DNA of 10,783 nucleotides from an uncultured Mycoplasmatota bacterium (GTDB lineage Bacteria; Bacillota_I; Bacilli_A; RF39; UBA660), in the NCBI GenBank assembly GCA_900552975.1, contig UWSL01000047.1, positions 1-10,783 of the forward strand, read 5' to 3'. Position numbers and translations under genes: made by a program. This document shows positions 7,847-10,783 of this stretch, in pieces (the stretch's first letter is position 1; the number at the start of each line of letters is the position of its first letter). The notes under the pieces were generated by a model. It was not told where the DNA came from. It saw nothing but the letters and a program-made list of their open reading frames with translations, and did no database searches.

Positions 7847-8617
7847 TTAAAGTTGTTCTGCAAATCCTTTTTGTAATTTATTAAAAATCATATAACCAAC
7901 AATACATAATATTATACCTATTATAAATAAGACACCTAAGCCACTTAAATCTGGAACCGTCTTATCATAAAATATCGCTCTATAACCATTTATAACATAA
8001 GCCATTGGATTGAATTTCATTATCCATTGATAATCAGCTGGAATTCTTCCAGAAGCATAACAAATTGGAGTAGCATAGAAAAGTAACTGCAAAGCAACAC
8101 CAATAAAATGAGCTAAATCTCTTACATAAACTGTTACAGCTGATAATATAAATGCAAATCCCAATGTAAGAACATATTGAACTAATAGTATTAAAGGATA
8201 ATACAAAATATACTTAGAAAAGCCATAACCTGTAAACAAAATAAATCCTAAAATAATTACCGTAGAAATAACAAAATTAACACATTCACTTGTTACAACT
8301 GAAATTGGTAATATTTCTCTTGGAAAAAAAACTTTTTTAATAATACCTCCATTTTCAATAATTGTAAAAGCTGCTTTATTTATAGCTGTTGAAAAAAATA
8401 ACCAAGGTATTAAACCACAAACCAAGAAAATAACATAATTATCATCTGTTTTCATGATAAGAGGAAATACTAAAGCATAAACTGCAATCTGCAATAAAGG
8501 ATTCAAAAAAGACCACAATACTCCCAAAAAGGAATTTTTATATTTACCCCTAATTTCTTTGCTTACACTCGTTTTTAATAATTCTCTATAATCAAATAAT
8601 CTCTTAAAAATATTCAT
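7847..8617 (-). CDS. ABC-2 type polysaccharide/teichoic-acid export permease (Wzm/TagG/RgpC-like)
   Basis: A 256-residue membrane subunit of an ABC exporter for lipid-linked glycans. The N-terminus has the amphipathic signature of this family, RGKYKNSFLGVLWSFLNPLL (23-42), just before helix 1. Five more hydrophobic segments follow (roughly 60-80, 108-130, 137-160, 168-187, 228-246), giving the usual six helices. FNPMAYVINGYRAIFY between helices 5 and 6 is also typical. The length matches Wzm/TagG/RgpC proteins. AGGTGAT three bases before the ATG is a good match to the 16S tail, and it overlaps the stop of the ATPase gene. It pairs with the ATPase encoded immediately upstream, with only eight bases between them. 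The complex should move a completed, undecaprenyl-linked polymer across the cytoplasmic membrane. The class is clear; the exact cargo (rhamnan-type, teichoic-acid-type or other) is not. Confidence 0.95.
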   Translation of the reverse strand: MNIFKRLFDYRELLKTSVSKEIRGKYKNSFLGVLWSFLNPLLQIAVYALVFPLIMKTDDNYVIFLVCGLIPWLFFSTAINKAAFTIIENGGIIKKVFFPREILPISVVTSECVNFVISTVIILGFILFTGYGFSKYILYYPLILLVQYVLTLGFAFILSAVTVYVRDLAHFIGVALQLLFYATPICYASGRIPADYQWIMKFNPMAYVINGYRAIFYDKTVPDLSGLGVLFIIGIILCIVGYMIFNKLQKGFAEQL

Positions 8618-8625
8618 TTTATCAC

Positions 8626-9366
8626 CTACCTATTTGCCTCAAGATAAGCATCAACTACTTCATCAGGCTTTCCATCCATTTTTATTTTTCCATCGCATAA
8701 CCAAACTGCTCTATTACACAACTCTTTTACTTGTCCCATACTATGTGTAACAAAAACCATTGTTTTACCTTCATCACGTAATTCTTTCATTTTATTCAAA
8801 CATTTTTCTTGAAAATGTTGATCTCCTACTGAAAGAATTTCATCAACCAATAAAATTTCAGCATCAACATTAATAGCAACTGAAAAAGCTAGTCTCATAT
8901 ACATTCCAGAAGAATACGTTCTAACCGGATTATCAATATAAGATCCGAGTTCACTAAATTCAATAATTTTATCTAATCTTTTATCGATCTCTTGTTTAGA
9001 CAAACCAAAAATAGATGCATTAAAATAAATATTCTCACGTCCACTAAAATCTGGATGAAAGCCTGCTCCTAATTCTAATAAAGAAGTAAGTTTACCCCTT
9101 GTAACAATTTTACCTTTATTAGGAAAAATAATCTGTGTCATTAATTTAAGCAAGGTTGATTTACCACTACCATTTGTCCCTATTAACGCCACACATTCTC
9201 CTTTTTTTATTTTTAAATCTACGCCATTAAGAACAATTCTTTTTTCTTTCTTGTTTCTTGAAAACATGGAAAGGATACTTTCTTTCAAAGTATTAGATTT
9301 ATCTAAATAAACATCAAAAGATTTATAAACTCGTTCACATACAATACTATATTCACTTTTACTCAT
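8626..9366 (-). CDS. ABC polysaccharide exporter ATPase (Wzt/TagH/RgpD-like), no C-terminal binding domain
   Basis: The 246-residue nucleotide-binding subunit that powers the neighbouring permease. Walker A is GTNGSGKST (63-71). The Q-loop region reads LELGAGFHPDFSGRENI (97-113), a hallmark of this exporter family, with glutamate at the usual glutamine site. The signature motif is YSSGMYMRLAF (151-161) instead of LSGGQ, as in Wzt/TagH. Walker B with the catalytic glutamate is ILLVDE (171-176), followed by a D-loop and H208 as the switch histidine. The protein stops soon after the ATPase core, so it lacks the carbohydrate-binding domain of E. coli O8/O9a Wzt. GAAAGGAAAG about nine bases before the ATG is the ribosome site; an ATG just upstream is immediately stopped by TGA. 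It is the first gene after a terminator and a promoter, and precedes the permease, the reverse of the usual permease-ATPase order. Confidence 0.95.
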   Translation of the reverse strand: MSKSEYSIVCERVYKSFDVYLDKSNTLKESILSMFSRNKKEKRIVLNGVDLKIKKGECVALIGTNGSGKSTLLKLMTQIIFPNKGKIVTRGKLTSLLELGAGFHPDFSGRENIYFNASIFGLSKQEIDKRLDKIIEFSELGSYIDNPVRTYSSGMYMRLAFSVAINVDAEILLVDEILSVGDQHFQEKCLNKMKELRDEGKTMVFVTHSMGQVKELCNRAVWLCDGKIKMDGKPDEVVDAYLEANR

Positions 9367-9392
9367 TTCATTTTACTTTCCTTTCATTATTC

Positions 9393-9401
9393 ATTATAAC
9401 A
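9393..9401 (-). promoter_or_regulatory. Extended -10 promoter for the exporter/glycosyltransferase operon
   Basis: The minus strand carries TGTTATAAT, a perfect -10 hexamer with a TGn extension. No good -35 is visible at 17 bases upstream (AGAAAA), which an extended -10 can tolerate. Transcription would start near 9386, leaving a leader of about 20 bases that is mostly the ribosome site of the ATPase gene. Its position after a terminator and before the first gene of the second unit supports function. In such AT-rich DNA, chance -10 matches are common. Confidence 0.6.
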
Positions 9402-9446
9402 TACTATATCTTTTCTTTTCTACTAATTTGACCCAGTATATACACA

Positions 9447-9474
9447 ATAAAAAAAGCTATTTACTAGCTTTTCC
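9447..9474 (-). terminator. Rho-independent terminator overlapping a stop codon
   Basis: On the minus strand AAAAGCTA (9472-9465), loop GTAAA, and TAGCTTTT (9459-9452) form a perfect 8-bp stem, and a run of seven T (9455-9449) overlaps the 3' arm and continues past it. The stop codon TAG of the upstream glycosyltransferase is the first three bases of the 3' arm. The stem has only two G-C pairs, so termination may be incomplete. On the opposite strand the hairpin has only the four T of its own arm, so it should work mainly in the minus direction. Confidence 0.7.
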
Positions 9475-10551
9475 TTTAATTAAATCATTAATTTTATTAT
9501 CAATATCTTTATTATATTCAATATAATCAAACTTCTTCTTTATAGCAAAACCATTATCTAAGTATTGTTTCATCATTTTATAAACTGCTTCTGTCGAAAA
9601 ATCGCAAAATAAGCCATTCTCACCATCTAGTTCTTCCCAATCACTTACCTTTGTTGACAAAATTACTTTATTCATCATCATCGCTTCTAAAAAAACAACA
9701 GGGAATCCTTCGTAATCACTAGCTAATAATACAGCATCACACATTTTATAATAAGGATATGGATTACTTTTTCGACCTAAAAATATAATATTTTTACTTA
9801 ATTTAGCTTTTATTACTTGTTCTTTATACTTATCAGTATCTGGACCATCTCCAATAAATAAAATTCTAAATTTATAATTTTCTTTCTTTAACTTTGCACT
9901 AGCTTCTATAATGCGTGATAACCTTTTTTGATGTTCTTCATGACGTCCAACATTAACAAACAATGGAATATTTTTTTCTTTAATATATTCAACTTTATCT
10001 TTCGCTTTTTCAAAAATATTTGCTCCATCTATATAATTATTACATACAATAGCTTTCTCATCTAGTCCTTCATAATGAGAACAAACATCTCTTTTATTTT
10101 CATGTGATACAAAAACAACATTCTTAAAATTTTTAGCCATAATTCCATCTAAAAAATCCTTCATCTTTTCCTTATATAAAATATAATAATTACCATGCAT
10201 CCATAAAGCATTATTACTAGATGCAACTAAGGCAAGATAAGCTCCTGGTATCGAATAAGTACAAAAGGAACAACTAAAATCATATTTATTTTTTAATTGA
10301 AATTGCCACTTAATTAACTTTAATCTATTATATATTTTTCTTAAAATAACTATTTTATTATCACTAATTTTATACTCTACTACCTTTACTTCCTTAGGTA
10401 TTTGTTCTAAAAATATCCCCTCTTTTTTTTCTAAAATTAATGTTACATCATATTTTTTGTAATCTAATCTATTTAATAAATTTACTAAGGCTTTTTCAAT
10501 TCCTCCAAGACCTAAACTATATGCTGTAAATAATAACTTCTTTTTAATCAT
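9457..10551 (-). CDS. GT4-type (GT-B fold) glycosyltransferase
   Basis: A complete 364-residue glycosyltransferase of normal single-domain GT4 length. The first Rossmann domain opens with LLFTAYSLGLGGIEKAL (6-22), the glycine loop of this fold, and has LWMHGN (116-121) and VFVSHENK (146-153). The second begins with the donor-phosphate loop NVGRHEEHQKR (200-210; R203 and K209 are the likely phosphate contacts). It continues with FIGDGPD (232-238) and FLGRKSNPYPYY (257-268), and contains the intact motif E281-x7-E289 in SDYEGFPVVFLE. GGTGA four bases before the ATG supports the start, and the preceding gene's stop is 15 bases upstream. The last codons lie within a terminator hairpin, so this is the last gene of its transcription unit and not part of the exporter operon. 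It probably adds one sugar to the same or a related surface glycan. The donor is unknown. Confidence 0.94.
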   Translation of the reverse strand: MIKKKLLFTAYSLGLGGIEKALVNLLNRLDYKKYDVTLILEKKEGIFLEQIPKEVKVVEYKISDNKIVILRKIYNRLKLIKWQFQLKNKYDFSCSFCTYSIPGAYLALVASSNNALWMHGNYYILYKEKMKDFLDGIMAKNFKNVVFVSHENKRDVCSHYEGLDEKAIVCNNYIDGANIFEKAKDKVEYIKEKNIPLFVNVGRHEEHQKRLSRIIEASAKLKKENYKFRILFIGDGPDTDKYKEQVIKAKLSKNIIFLGRKSNPYPYYKMCDAVLLASDYEGFPVVFLEAMMMNKVILSTKVSDWEELDGENGLFCDFSTEAVYKMMKQYLDNGFAIKKKFDYIEYNKDIDNKINDLIKGKASK

Positions 10552-10566
10552 AAAATCACCAATATA

Positions 10567-10783
10567 TTAAAACCTTTTTGCTTTTATATACCCTGGTATA
10601 ACCAATAAAGCAATTATAAAATTATATTTTTGTGCTTTTTTAATACATTCTATTTTACTCAAACCTATTATGTAACTAAATAAAATATAATGCTTTATAA
10701 AATATAATTTTCTTTTAAATAAAGTATCTTTCTTTATATAAGTTAAACATTCATTAAAATACTCATAATATCCATGTGGGTAT
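10567..10783 (-). CDS. C-terminal fragment of a probable glycosyltransferase (5' part beyond window edge)
   Basis: An open frame enters from the right edge and ends at TAA (10569-10567), giving 71 residues. The sequence begins near YPHGYYEYFNE and ends GYIKAKRF. It is rich in Lys, Tyr, Ile and Phe, with no catalytic motif in the visible part. The pattern of aromatic helices with KIECIKKAQKYN near the end, and a position directly before a GT4 gene, resembles the C-terminal helical part of GT2 enzymes in surface-polysaccharide loci. The family call is an inference from context and texture. Only 15 bases separate its stop from the next gene, so the two are co-transcribed. Confidence 0.6.
   Translation of the reverse strand, partial: YPHGYYEYFNECLTYIKKDTLFKRKLYFIKHYILFSYIIGLSKIECIKKAQKYNFIIALLVIPGYIKAKRF

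Noticed and set aside
9452..9472. Inverted repeat AAAAGCTA/TAGCTTTT as a mobile-element end or operator
   Set aside because: Its 5-base loop, trailing T run and position exactly at a gene end fit a terminator. No transposase or target duplication is present.
1123..10430. Runs of eight A in coding strands (near 1123, 5132, 7151, 7560 and 10423) as phase-variable slippage sites
   Set aside because: Eight is the longest length seen, such runs are expected from Lys/Asn codons in very AT-rich DNA, and every affected gene is in frame and full length.
1059..10569. Absence of TGA among the stop codons, hinting at recoded TGA
   Set aside because: The eight visible stops are TAA or TAG, but no gene contains an in-frame TGA and tryptophans are TGG. 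The bias fits low-GC DNA with the standard code.

Overview
This window is a stretch of a cell-surface glycopolymer locus. All nine genes lie on the minus strand, so transcription runs from high to low coordinates. The DNA is very AT-rich. Most start codons follow purine-rich Shine-Dalgarno sequences (GGGAGG, AAGGAGAG, TAGGAG, AGGTGAT). Every readable stop is TAA or TAG and tryptophan is TGG, so the code is standard. Together with an exporter pair of the TagGH/RgpCD (Wzm/Wzt) class, this suggests a low-GC Bacillota (a Clostridia-, Erysipelotrichia- or Bacilli-type Gram-positive). The sequence alone does not resolve the genus.

Layout in transcription order. (1) At the right edge, 10567-10783 holds the C-terminal 71 residues of a probable glycosyltransferase. 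It is followed 15 nt later by a complete GT-B/GT4-type glycosyltransferase (9457-10551). This unit ends in a rho-independent terminator whose hairpin includes the stop codon. (2) A short intergenic region (about 90 bp) contains an extended -10 promoter (TGTTATAAT). (3) A second unit starts at 9366: a Wzt/TagH/RgpD-like ATPase (8626-9366), a Wzm/TagG/RgpC-like permease (7847-8617), a two-domain GT2-GT4 glycosyltransferase (5573-7828), a GT2 glycosyltransferase with an N-terminal membrane hairpin (4492-5547), a second two-domain GT2-GT4 protein (2301-4490), a GT4-type glycosyltransferase (1059-2279), and a polytopic membrane protein resembling DUF6056/GT-C proteins. The last gene begins with GTG or TTG overlapping or abutting its neighbour and runs off the left edge. 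Gaps in this unit range from a short overlap to about 25 nt, as in a single operon.

Working model (inference). The cytoplasmic glycosyltransferases build a polymer on a lipid carrier, and the two didomain enzymes could each add two sugars. The ABC exporter, whose ATPase lacks a C-terminal carbohydrate-binding domain, moves the polymer across the membrane. The DUF6056-like protein may add a side group on the outside. The window has no nucleotide-sugar synthesis genes, no CDP-glycerol transferase, no initiating phosphoglycosyltransferase, and no Wzx/Wzy or ligase, so the polymer's identity is undetermined. I see no mobile elements, CRISPR arrays, tRNAs or rRNAs.
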